Assembly (NCBI GenBank): GCA_964402115.1
Contig: CAYOBW010000172.1
Coordinates: forward strand, 1 to 15,143
DNA: 15,143 bases
Source of the DNA: CAYOBW01 sp964402115
GTDB lineage: Bacteria > Verrucomicrobiota > Kiritimatiellia > UBA8416 > CAYOBW01
Direction: 5' to 3'
The notes beneath the pieces were generated by a model that saw nothing but the letters and a program-made list of their open reading frames with translations, made no database searches and had not been told where the DNA came from. Position 1 is the first letter of the stretch. Each line of letters begins with the position of its first letter. The position numbers were made by a program, and so were the translations under genes. Positions 10,701 to 15,143 of this stretch are shown here, piece by piece.

Positions 10701-13700
10701 CGACAGCGTGCCCCCGCCATCCGTCGTGCCCCAGAGCAGCTTGACTACCGTGCTCTCGCCGCCATCCGTCGTGTAGACCTTGCCGTTCGCCGTGGCCGCC
10801 GTGCTGCCGACACTCGTGGCTCCGCCCGTGTTGTCCACGCGGACGAAAGGCGTGGCGATGCCGTACTTCTCCTCCAGGTAGACACCGAGCTCGGCCCGGT
10901 CGGCATCCGTGAGCACGCCGTTGAGCACGATCACTTCGGCAACATCGCCGAAGAAATTGTTACCCACAGCCGACAGGGCGGTGAGCGTATTCGCATTGGC
11001 CGACGTCCCGATCGAGGCGCCGTTGATCCACAACCGATAGTTGGAGACCACTGTCTGCAGGTAGTTTACGGCGAACTGCTTGGACGAAATGGCGGAGTTG
11101 ATCTGCTCGCCCGCCGGAGCCCCGGACCTGGTGAGGCAGAACACGCCGGTGTCCGTCGTCGTGTGCAGACTCCCGCCCAACGCCAGGGTCCACGCGGTCT
11201 GCGCCACATCCTGCTTGTGCACGAGCACGATGGTCTTGCCCATCGGATCGAGGGTGCTGGTCAGGCTGAGCGTCTTCCCAGACGCGTTCCGCACCACGGG
11301 CTTGCCGTTCACGACGCCGGTGACGTACAGCGGCTGGCTGCCCGCCGTGGCCTGCGTCGCGTTCCGGCCATTGCCTGAAAGATCGGACCAGGTGGCCACG
11401 TTCTGCCCATCGGAGACGCCGGGAATCGCATCCGCCGCCAACCACAGGACAACGTCCGCCGTCGGCAGTTGGAAATCGGTTTTGAAGACAGCCGTGGACT
11501 CGGCCAGCACGTTGCCGCACACCACGTTGTTCACCATGAACCGATAGTAGTACGTGCGTCCACCCTTGAACCCGCTCAGCGCGTAGGAGACCGCCTGGGG
11601 CGTCGTGATTGTCGTCACGGCGTTCGTGTTCTGCCAGGCGCTCATCGTCGCGCCGCCGTCCGCCGTGCCCCAGAGCAGTTTGACCACGGTGCTTTCACCG
11701 CCGTCCGTCGTGTAAACGTAGCCATTCGCGGTGGCGGCCGTGATGCCGACCCCCGTCGCCCCACCGGTGTTGGCCACGCGGGAGAAGGGCGTCGCGATGC
11801 CGTACTTGTTCTCCAGGTGCACCATCACCTCGGCGCGTTCGAGCGCGGTCAGGGTGCGGTTGAAGATCATCATCTCGGCCAGGTCGCCCTTGAAGTAGCG
11901 CATGGGCGTGAAGGTGTTGGCCTGGCTGATCCGGAACTGGAAGGCGTTGGCGCTCGTGGCCACCGCCTCGACGAAGTGGTTCAGGTTGTTGTGCGTCCAG
12001 CCGGCCGTGCCGTTGATATACATCGTACCGCCGTTGGAGAAGTCGTTGCCATCGGACCCGTTGCCCGCCGTCCTCCACGTGGTAGCCGTATTCAGGCGGA
12101 TGTTCCTGAAGTCGGCGCCCTTCTGACAGAACAGGCCGGAGAGGCCCGGCGCTGTCGCATCCGCCCGGGACACCGCCAGAATCGTTTGCGCCGTCAGGTT
12201 GACGCCCGGCCCGTCCAGGTAGTCGCCGGCGCCATCGAAGCGCACCACCGGTTTGCCGCCAACGATGCTGTTGTAGAAGAAGGGCTGGTTGGCGGCGGTC
12301 CCCTGCGTGGCGTGGTTGCCGTTGCCGGAGAGGTCCGTCAGGGTCAGGACCGACGCGCCGTCCGCCGTGCCGCGCAGGTAGCCGGCGTCGAGCCAAGCCT
12401 GCAAGCCGCTGAGGGTGCTGATCTGGGTCTGGACGCGCGCGGCCGACTCCGCCCAGACACTGCCGCTGACGGCGTTTGAGGTATACATGCGATAGAAGTA
12501 GAGCGTGTCGGCGTGGAGCCCGCTCAGCGCACACGCCACAGCCTGCGGCGAGGTGATCGTCGCGACCGTGTTAGTGTTCTGCCACGTCCCCAGCGCCGCG
12601 CCGCCGTCCGCCGTCCCCCACAGCACCTTCACGACGGTTGAGGCGCCGCCATCGGTCGAGTAGACGCGCCCGTTGACCGTCGCCGCCAGCGTCCCCACCC
12701 CCGTGCCGCCACCCGTGTTGTCGACCGGCACGTAGCTTGTCGTCAGGCCGTACTTCTTTTCGAGATAGATGCCGACCGTCCCCTGCTCCAGCGTGGTCAG
12801 GGCGCGGTTGAAGAAGAGCATTTCACCAACGTCGCCCTGGTAGGAGACGCCCGTCAGGAACTTGTAGCCGTTGTAGGCGAAGACGGACGAGTTGGCGTCC
12901 GACGTGATCAGCGCGCCGTTGCGGTACGCCTGCTGACCCGTGCCGGCCGCCTGCCAATAGCACATAAGGTTGAGGTCCGTGTTGGGCGTTGTGTTTCCCC
13001 AAGCCAGCCGGCCTGTGGTGTTGATGTCGCCGTGATCGAAGTACGTATTGCCGTTGTCGTACTGGTAGTGCGTCGAGAAACGGTTCGCGCCGTCGTCGCT
13101 GTCCGCCCTGTAGAGGCTGTTGCCCGTGAGCCCGTCGGCCTTGGTGACGAAGAACGTCGTGAGGTTCGTGCTCGGCCAACCCGCCTGCAGGTTCCCGGTC
13201 CAGAGGCTGTCGCCGCCGTCGAAACTGACCACGGGCTTCGTGCCGAACAGGGCGGTGTAGTAGGTCGGCTGGGCCGCTGCCGTGCCCTGCGAGAACGCGT
13301 AGCCGCCCTGCGAGGAGTCGTTCCAGGCTGTCACCGAGTTGCCGTTGGCCAGCCCGGCGATCGCCGATGCGTCCAGCCACAGCGCCAGCCCGTCGCTCAG
13401 CGGCAGCGTGCGGAAGGCGCCGGTGGCGGTGGCGTAACCCGTCCCGGCGGTCGCGTTGCTCGCGCGCCAGCGGTAGAAGTAGGTCGTGTTCAGCGTCAGG
13501 CCGGAGAGCGCCATGCTGACCACGCCCGTCCCGCCGCCGGTGATCCCCAGCACGTTGGTGTTGGCCCACAGGTTCCAGCTCGTGCCCCGGTCAACCGTGC
13601 CCCAGTAAAGCGTCGTCGAGGTGGCGCTGTCGTCCCCGTTCACGAAGCCGTTGACGGTGGCCGAGACGCCGGCGATAGACGTCGCGGGACGGTTCTCGAT

Positions 13701-14651
13701 CAGGCCCGTGCCGAAGACTTCGACTTCGGAAAGCTGAATGACGTTCCCGGCCGTCACTTCGCGGATCAGCTTCAGGTAGCGCCCCTGGATCGCATCGGCG
13801 TGGAAATCGAGCGTGATCACCGTCGGGCTGCCCATGGCGTTGGCGGGGTTGATGCGGGCACCCCCATGGGCCGCCTTGTAGTCGTACAGGACCGTGCTGT
13901 TGTCTTCCGCGAGGATCTGCAGGTTAAGGTCGGAGAGACGGTCCCCGCAGCAGTCCGTACGGTTCCAAAGCCGCACGCCGTCGATGGCGCAGACCCGCTG
14001 CAAATCCACTTTCCACCAGGGATTCGCGTCGGAGCCGTCCGAGTGGGAAATGTTTGGGTTTCCGGCGGGACGCACCCCATCGAGTGACTTCGCCGCCGTG
14101 TAGGTGCCGCCCAGCGTCGTCGACATCGTGCCGGGACACCCGCGCGCCAGGTTCTCGCTGTAGACCCAAACCTCGGAAAGGTTCATCGTCAGGGAGCCTG
14201 TGTAGCTGAGTTTGACCGACCGGCCATAGACTCCCGCCGGCATCACGTAGGTTTGGTCGAGACCGCTCTTGATGTTGATCAGGCGACTGAAGACGGGGGA
14301 GCCCGTGGCGTCGGAGGAGAGGTAGACCGCCAGAATGCAGCCGTTGATGCGCCCAAGGTAAGTGGTGTCCGTTCCACGCGCCCGCACCCGAACCGACTGG
14401 ATGGGAATGACCGCACCCAGATCCGTCTTCCACCACGGGTTTGTGTCGTTTACGGCGGAGTGGTACCCTTGGTCACCCTCCACCTCCTCCACGGCATTCG
14501 CCGCCGGCCACCCACTGTACGTTGTGAGAGCGTCGGCTGCCGTCCTGAACGCCGCATTCTGCACAGCGCCTTCAGCCACCGACGGCAGGCCGGCGAGTGC
14601 CAGGCACACGGCGCCAGTGAGGACAAGGGGAATCGGACGTAGGATCTTCAT
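4722..14651 (-). CDS. Giant secreted protein: 2 F5/8 C domains, 10 LamG, 8 FN3-like (3309 aa)
   Basis: Role: probably an exported carbohydrate-binding or adhesive protein; substrate unknown and no catalytic domain seen. Start 14651 has GGGAGG 6 nt upstream and opens a signal peptide (MKILRPIPLVLTGAVCLALA, probable cut after AEG at residue 28). Modules by approximate residue: F5/8 C 30-166 and 167-315 (each with NPWWK.DL), FN3 323-416, LamG-1 420-636, FN3 643-743, LamG-2 748-956, FN3 957-1061, LamG-3 1062-1269, FN3 1270-1374, LamG-4 1375-1600, FN3 1602-1704, LamG-5 1707-1914, FN3 1916-2020, LamG-6 2021-2224, FN3 2226-2329, LamG-7 2331-2541, LamG-8 2552-2762, FN3 2764-2864, LamG-9 2866-3086, LamG-10 3097-3300, then a 9-residue tail ending TVFMFR. 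FN3 modules carry a DGG.STVVK..WGT.DGG signature and a YYYR strand. No membrane anchor, LPXTG or PEP-CTERM is visible. The same-strand gene 245 bp downstream is a shorter paralogue. Confidence 0.93.
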   Translation of the reverse strand: MKILRPIPLVLTGAVCLALAGLPSVAEGAVQNAAFRTAADALTTYSGWPAANAVEEVEGDQGYHSAVNDTNPWWKTDLGAVIPIQSVRVRARGTDTTYLGRINGCILAVYLSSDATGSPVFSRLINIKSGLDQTYVMPAGVYGRSVKLSYTGSLTMNLSEVWVYSENLARGCPGTMSTTLGGTYTAAKSLDGVRPAGNPNISHSDGSDANPWWKVDLQRVCAIDGVRLWNRTDCCGDRLSDLNLQILAEDNSTVLYDYKAAHGGARINPANAMGSPTVITLDFHADAIQGRYLKLIREVTAGNVIQLSEVEVFGTGLIENRPATSIAGVSATVNGFVNGDDSATSTTLYWGTVDRGTSWNLWANTNVLGITGGGTGVVSMALSGLTLNTTYFYRWRASNATAGTGYATATGAFRTLPLSDGLALWLDASAIAGLANGNSVTAWNDSSQGGYAFSQGTAAAQPTYYTALFGTKPVVSFDGGDSLWTGNLQAGWPSTNLTTFFVTKADGLTGNSLYRADSDDGANRFSTHYQYDNGNTYFDHGDINTTGRLAWGNTTPNTDLNLMCYWQAAGTGQQAYRNGALITSDANSSVFAYNGYKFLTGVSYQGDVGEMLFFNRALTTLEQGTVGIYLEKKYGLTTSYVPVDNTGGGTGVGTLAATVNGRVYSTDGGASTVVKVLWGTADGGAALGTWQNTNTVATITSPQAVACALSGLHADTLYFYRMYTSNAVSGSVWAESAARVQTQISTLSGLQAWLDAGYLRGTADGASVLTLTDLSGNGNHATQGTAANQPFFYNSIVGGKPVVRFDGAGDYLDGPGVNLTAQTILAVSRADATAPGLSGLFCQKGADFRNIRLNTATTWRTAGNGSDGNDFSNGGTMYINGTAGWTHNNLNHFVEAVATSANAFQFRISQANTFTPMRYFKGDLAEMMIFNRTLTALERAEVMVHLENKYGIATPFSRVANTGGATGVGITAATANGYVYTTDGGESTVVKLLWGTADGGATMSAWQNTNAVTTITTPQAVSYALSGFKGGRTYYYRFMVNNVVCGNVLAESTAVFKTDFQLPTADVVLWLAADAIPGVSDGQNVATWSDLSGNGRNATQATAGSQPLYVTGVVNGKPVVRNASGKTLSLTSTLDPMGKTIVLVHKQDVAQTAWTLALGGSLHTTTDTGVFCLTRSGAPAGEQINSAISSKQFAVNYLQTVVSNYRLWINGASIGTSANANTLTALSAVGNNFFGDVAEVIVLNGVLTDADRAELGVYLEEKYGIATPFVRVDNTGGATSVGSTAATANGKVYTTDGGESTVVKLLWGTTDGGGTLSAWQNTNTVTTITTPQTVSQALSGLKGGRTYYYRFMVNNVVCGNVLAESTAVFKTDFQMPSADVALWLAADTLIGVSDGQNVSSWTDLSGNGRHAAQATVGSQPTFATGRLNGKPAVSFNGSKVLNTGSIAGGNWPTTSATMFLVAQDDVNHSCNIVVAQPDDGNNRFLSHLPNGVTVYWDFGNLNVNGRVQYPYDGGYGAAAWNIWGYRVEAGVSMTIHRNGVQKASKAGATSTFNPAGKSLDVGNALQGDIAEVLIFNGALSANEQAEIGIYLESKYGLSTPYARVDNSGGAAGITPIAATLNGRVYTTDGGEDTVVKVFWGRNDGGAAAGAWDRTNTITTITAPQAVAQAFSGLLPGRTYFYRMYASNVVSGSVWAETAVRFETQASSVTSGLQLWLDADYLRGAADGATVSTWTDLSGNSQHATQGTGTLQPLFFANQLNGNPVVRFDGTDDRMDGPGVNLTARTIFVVSKLDASAAGLAGVFAQKGADAWNIRALTPTTWNAPGNAANSADFSYNGLSYVNGSAGFTHDNQYHILENVAVGSGAIQYRLSQDFMSRYFKGDLAEVLIYNRVLTAVERGEVGYYLRQKYGLGTGYARVDNADGATAITSTSVTLNGRVNYTDNGTSTVVKVCWGLADGGAAFGTWQNTADVATVTTPQTVAQAVAGLKGGRTYYYRFYVSNSISGSVWAPLASTFKTDFQLPSADVSLWLAADAIQGLSNGQTVETWPDLSGNGRHATQVTPGSRPQYVTGVVGGKPVVRNASGKTLSLASLDPMGKTIVLVHKQDASQTAWTLALNNDLHTTTDTGMFCLTRSGGAVRIDSAISSKQFAVNYLQTIAANYQFWINGVSIGTSANGSTLSALTTVGNNFLGDFAEIIVFNGTLTSADQAEIGVYLENKYGLSTSYARVDNSGGATGVDMSTATVNGRVYTTDGGESTLVKVFYGTADGGAAPGTWQRTNTVATIAAPQTVATLLSGLAPATHYYYRMAVSNAVSGWVWAESAARFETKFSTVNSGMVLWLDASYFQGVADATAVGNWPDLSGSGNDASQGTAANRPALYNSIAGLGAKPVVRFDGSNDYLDGPGANLTAQTIFMVLKVEATAPTLSGVFSQKGADAKNVRLGDTNPTWRAPANGANSGDFCNSGSVCVNGGLAYTHNNAYHILEEVASSATAFQYRLSQDQYSRWFKGDLAEVIIYNRTLTKDERREVGRYLMGKYGLAAAYGKYDLPAGTQDPVVWYDLDSHANMVQGQTVGTLFDFSGNNQNGASQATANYPTFRTNAPALFGGKPVVRFTGNDDCWYNFTERGDIRTVFWVIKEDSDATATTRFLLGDNDTWHFHRGGSKMMWDGGNASGNVLGGFTTVDGVEVNGTVTTMPTAASILAVRTTGNCNGSRLMNDRSIGARCWDGDLAEFLVYNRALSDSEIARVGYYLEKKYSLTTEYGKVDNRNGAMDIAQTTATLNGRLNDADDGLSTVVKVFYGTVDGGATHSWQSSYTFAAPYTAPTDLAAPVIGLSQGTVYYYRYYCSNTTGQVWSETAAVFETLPVSVTSGLQLWLDARVLKQSNGTPVKTWRDLTNNRLDVKQLTPGSRPTIVNGNLNGLATVSFGGSQTLNSGTLPGTWPTTQCTLFIVQQNDNTGQNNYPVSGQANADNNRFQFHLPWANTVYWDFGDSAGPGRLQYGYDGGTGWNIWMFDRTAAGMNIRRNGALKATKAGGSSFNPTGKTLMLGGVLQGDIAEVIVYNRELTADEHRTVGRYLSAKYAVNAAYPKNSLPAAAADPVLWVDADAIDGLADGAAVSTWYNLAGNANDFAKGSTGNPLYKLNQLHGKPVVRFDGADATYYTFNRINDIRTVFWVLREDYNATGGPRFLLGNGDAGGDTYHFHAGDNGEIWHGTHASPFILNGKTRLNGTPVNGVLTQKPKQYALVSVETTGPVAANRFVKDRNIGGRTWRGDLAELIIYNRALTDEQVTSVGQYLQGKYSIQPTVFMFR
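7980..8591 (-). repeat. LamG-6, second class C module copy
   Basis: Residues 2021-2224. It is nearly identical over long stretches to LamG-3 at 10845-11468: both have RNASGKTLSL, DPMGKTIVLVHKQD, HTTTDTG, SAISSKQFAVNYLQT and a WING..IGTSAN segment. A 32-bp exact DNA match lies at 8341-8372 and 11215-11246, an offset of 2874 bp or 958 codons. Class C occurs only in the larger protein. Confidence 0.85.
10530..11783 (-). repeat. Near-identical FN3 modules 3 and 4 flanking LamG-3
   Basis: FN3-3 (residues 957-1061, 11469-11783) and FN3-4 (residues 1270-1374, 10530-10844) share almost the whole module. Shared segments include TTDGGESTVVKLLWGT, AWQNTN, GGRTYYYRFMVNNVVCGN and LAESTAVFKTDFQ. They also share DNA, for example around 10559-10645 and 11498-11584. 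The similarity runs on about 45 residues into the following LamG modules and then stops. This indicates a recent duplication or gene conversion inside the reading frame. Confidence 0.8.
10845..11468 (-). repeat. LamG-3, first class C module copy
   Basis: Residues 1062-1269. Partner of LamG-6 within a duplicated three-module block. Compared with other LamG classes it lacks the FDG.(D/N)YLDG segment and has RNASGKTLSL in its place. It still closes with the family-typical (F)GDVAEVIVLNGVLT and the YLEEKYG helix, which supports a LamG-like fold. Confidence 0.82.
13707..14153 (-). other. F-type lectin-like F5/8 C domain (residues 167-315)
   Basis: The second N-terminal discoidin-type domain begins NLARGCPGT, reads SHSDGSDANPWWKVDL at 202-217 and NRTDCCGDRL at 230-239, and ends with LSEVEVFG at 307-314. 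In F-type (eel fucolectin-like) lectins the fucose site uses a His before NPWW and an RxDxxxxR/K motif containing adjacent cysteines. Here these are H203, R231, D233, C234-C235 and R238. The preceding domain (30-166) has the NPWWK strand but no Cys-Cys motif. Fucose binding is inferred from this pattern and has not been shown. Confidence 0.72.
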
Positions 14652-14657
14652 AGTCAA

Positions 14658-14663
14658 CCTCCC
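14658..14663 (-). promoter_or_regulatory. Shine-Dalgarno of the 3309-aa gene
   Basis: GGGAGG on the minus strand, 6 nt before the ATG at 14649-14651. It favours this start over the in-frame ATG at 14712-14714. The upstream ATG would add 21 residues, several of them charged or polar, in front of a typical signal peptide. Confidence 0.85.
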
Positions 14664-14748
14664 GACAAAGACCACGTGACTATCGGCCATGCGCCTGCCA
14701 AACCGCGCGCTCATGCGAGTCTTACTCAGCCCTCAGTCATCCTCGAGT

Positions 14749-14778
14749 ATGTTACACCATCGTCAGGGGCGTATGCAA
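14749..14778 (-). promoter_or_regulatory. Weak candidate sigma-70-like promoter
   Basis: On the minus strand TTGCAT (14778-14773) and TAACAT (14754-14749) are separated by 18 bp. Transcription would begin about 90 nt upstream of the giant gene. The -10 box matches the consensus at four of six positions and the -35 box at three. The match is poor and the host sigma-factor preference is unknown, so this is only the best candidate in an otherwise GC-rich upstream region. Confidence 0.25.
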
Positions 14779-14854
14779 GATCAGTGTGGAGACGCTGGGC
14801 GGGGAGGGCGCATTTCACCTCCGTAGGGGTTCGCTTGAGAGACGAGGAGCGGAA

Positions 14855-15019
14855 TCATCGGCCGTCCGGATGGCCTCTGTCGGTGGTGCCGGCGAGGACC
14901 CCATCGATAGATCGCAACGGTCCCAGCGGGTTCACGACAAAGTTGACGGCGTAGTTGGATGCGGCGTGGTTCACGACGAAGTTCTCTGGGTAAGTTGGCC
15001 CCCGGGGCTTGTCAGGCAT
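14855..15019 (-). CDS. Possible small ORF, 54 aa, hypothetical
   Basis: The ATG at 15017-15019 overlaps the stop of the preceding tiny ORF within ATGCCTGA, an arrangement typical of translational coupling. The product contains two copies of NFVVN 13 residues apart, encoded by a 16-bp near-repeat (14929-14944 and 14968-14983, one mismatch). No family is recognised and no signal peptide or membrane segment is visible. It ends about 200 bp before the giant gene start. It could be a real small protein, the decayed end of a longer gene, or chance coding in GC-rich DNA. Confidence 0.25.
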   Translation of the reverse strand: MPDKPRGPTYPENFVVNHAASNYAVNFVVNPLGPLRSIDGVLAGTTDRGHPDGR

Positions 15020-15101
15020 ACGCTTTCCCCGGTGTCATCTGTCCAACTCTCAGCAGCAGTTCCTTCGCACGGGCCACCTCATCTGCGTGGGCAAACGGCA
15101 T
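15012..15101 (-). CDS. Possible tiny ORF, 29 aa, hypothetical
   Basis: The ATG at 15099-15101 is preceded by a good Shine-Dalgarno (GGGGGAGG) with 7 nt spacing. The product is short and amphipathic in character (DEVARAKELLLRVGQMTPG) and stops inside the start of the 54-aa ORF. It could be a leader peptide, or the N-terminal piece of a gene that was frameshifted. I do not recognise a family. Confidence 0.25.
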   Translation of the reverse strand: MPFAHADEVARAKELLLRVGQMTPGKAYA

Positions 15102-15143
15102 GGTCCTACCTCCCCCGGCATCGCCAACACACTGGATGCAGCC

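Larger units (their letters stand above)
14652..15143. other. Upstream region of the giant gene
   Basis: This 492-bp region holds the ribosome binding site, a weak promoter candidate and two tiny overlapping same-strand ORFs, each listed separately. I see no RNA gene, insertion-sequence end or CRISPR array here. None of the GTAG hairpins found in the other two non-coding segments was found here by eye. Confidence 0.6.

Noticed and set aside
4764..11378. Plus-strand open frames of 1426 and 762 aa opposite the giant gene
   Set aside because: Their translations mirror the LamG repeats in a low-complexity pattern (recurring GQ.AV.D...G.VAL), which is what an antisense frame of a repetitive gene looks like. 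They have no signal peptide or domain of their own.
374..14651. LamG modules as glycoside hydrolases (GH16 laminarinase-like)
   Set aside because: I see no ExDxxE catalytic motif in the modules. The conserved GDLAEVLIYNR segment is the closing strand of LamG-like domains and not an active site.
14652..14714. Upstream start at 14714 for the giant protein
   Set aside because: It adds 21 residues ahead of a clear signal peptide. The ATG at 14651 has a strong, well-spaced Shine-Dalgarno.

Overview
This is a GC-rich bacterial window dominated by two very large secreted proteins, both read from the minus strand. The upstream gene (start 14651, stop 4722) encodes 3309 residues. The downstream gene (start 4476, stop 374) encodes 1315 residues once an assembly error is corrected. 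Both have an N-terminal signal peptide and a strong Shine-Dalgarno. Both are built almost wholly from LamG-like jellyroll (concanavalin A-like) modules and fibronectin III-like modules, with no recognisable enzyme. The larger one also starts with two F5/8 type C (discoidin) domains, the second of which looks like an F-type (fucose-binding) lectin. No taxonomic marker is present. Giant LamG/FN3 secreted proteins of this style, with dispersed palindromic repeats between genes, suggest a PVC-group bacterium (Kiritimatiellota, Lentisphaerota or Verrucomicrobiota); this is inference only.

Layout, left to right: 1-373 is non-coding and holds two 112-bp direct repeats 247 bp apart and a long imperfect inverted repeat. 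374-4476 (-) is the smaller protein. It is interrupted by 100 Ns flanked by an identical 55-bp sequence on each side, so the gap is an unmerged contig overlap and not missing DNA. 4477-4721 is a 245-bp intergenic region holding a 93-bp tandem repeat full of hairpins. 4722-14651 (-) is the giant protein. 14652-15143 is its upstream region, with a weak promoter candidate and two tiny overlapping ORFs on the same strand.

The two proteins together contain 15 LamG modules that sort by eye into four sequence classes, called A to D here. In the giant protein the order is B-A-C-B-A-C-A-D-B-D with eight FN3-like modules between them. The B-A-C triplet recurs with a constant offset of about 955-959 residues (about 2.87 kb), so a three-pair block was duplicated. 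The smaller protein reads A-B-D-FN3-A-FN3-D. Both proteins end immediately after a class D module with a short hydrophobic-plus-arginine tail. The likely joint role is cell-surface or extracellular glycan binding or adhesion, but no substrate can be read from the sequence. The non-coding segments share a hairpin family whose stems appear to covary.
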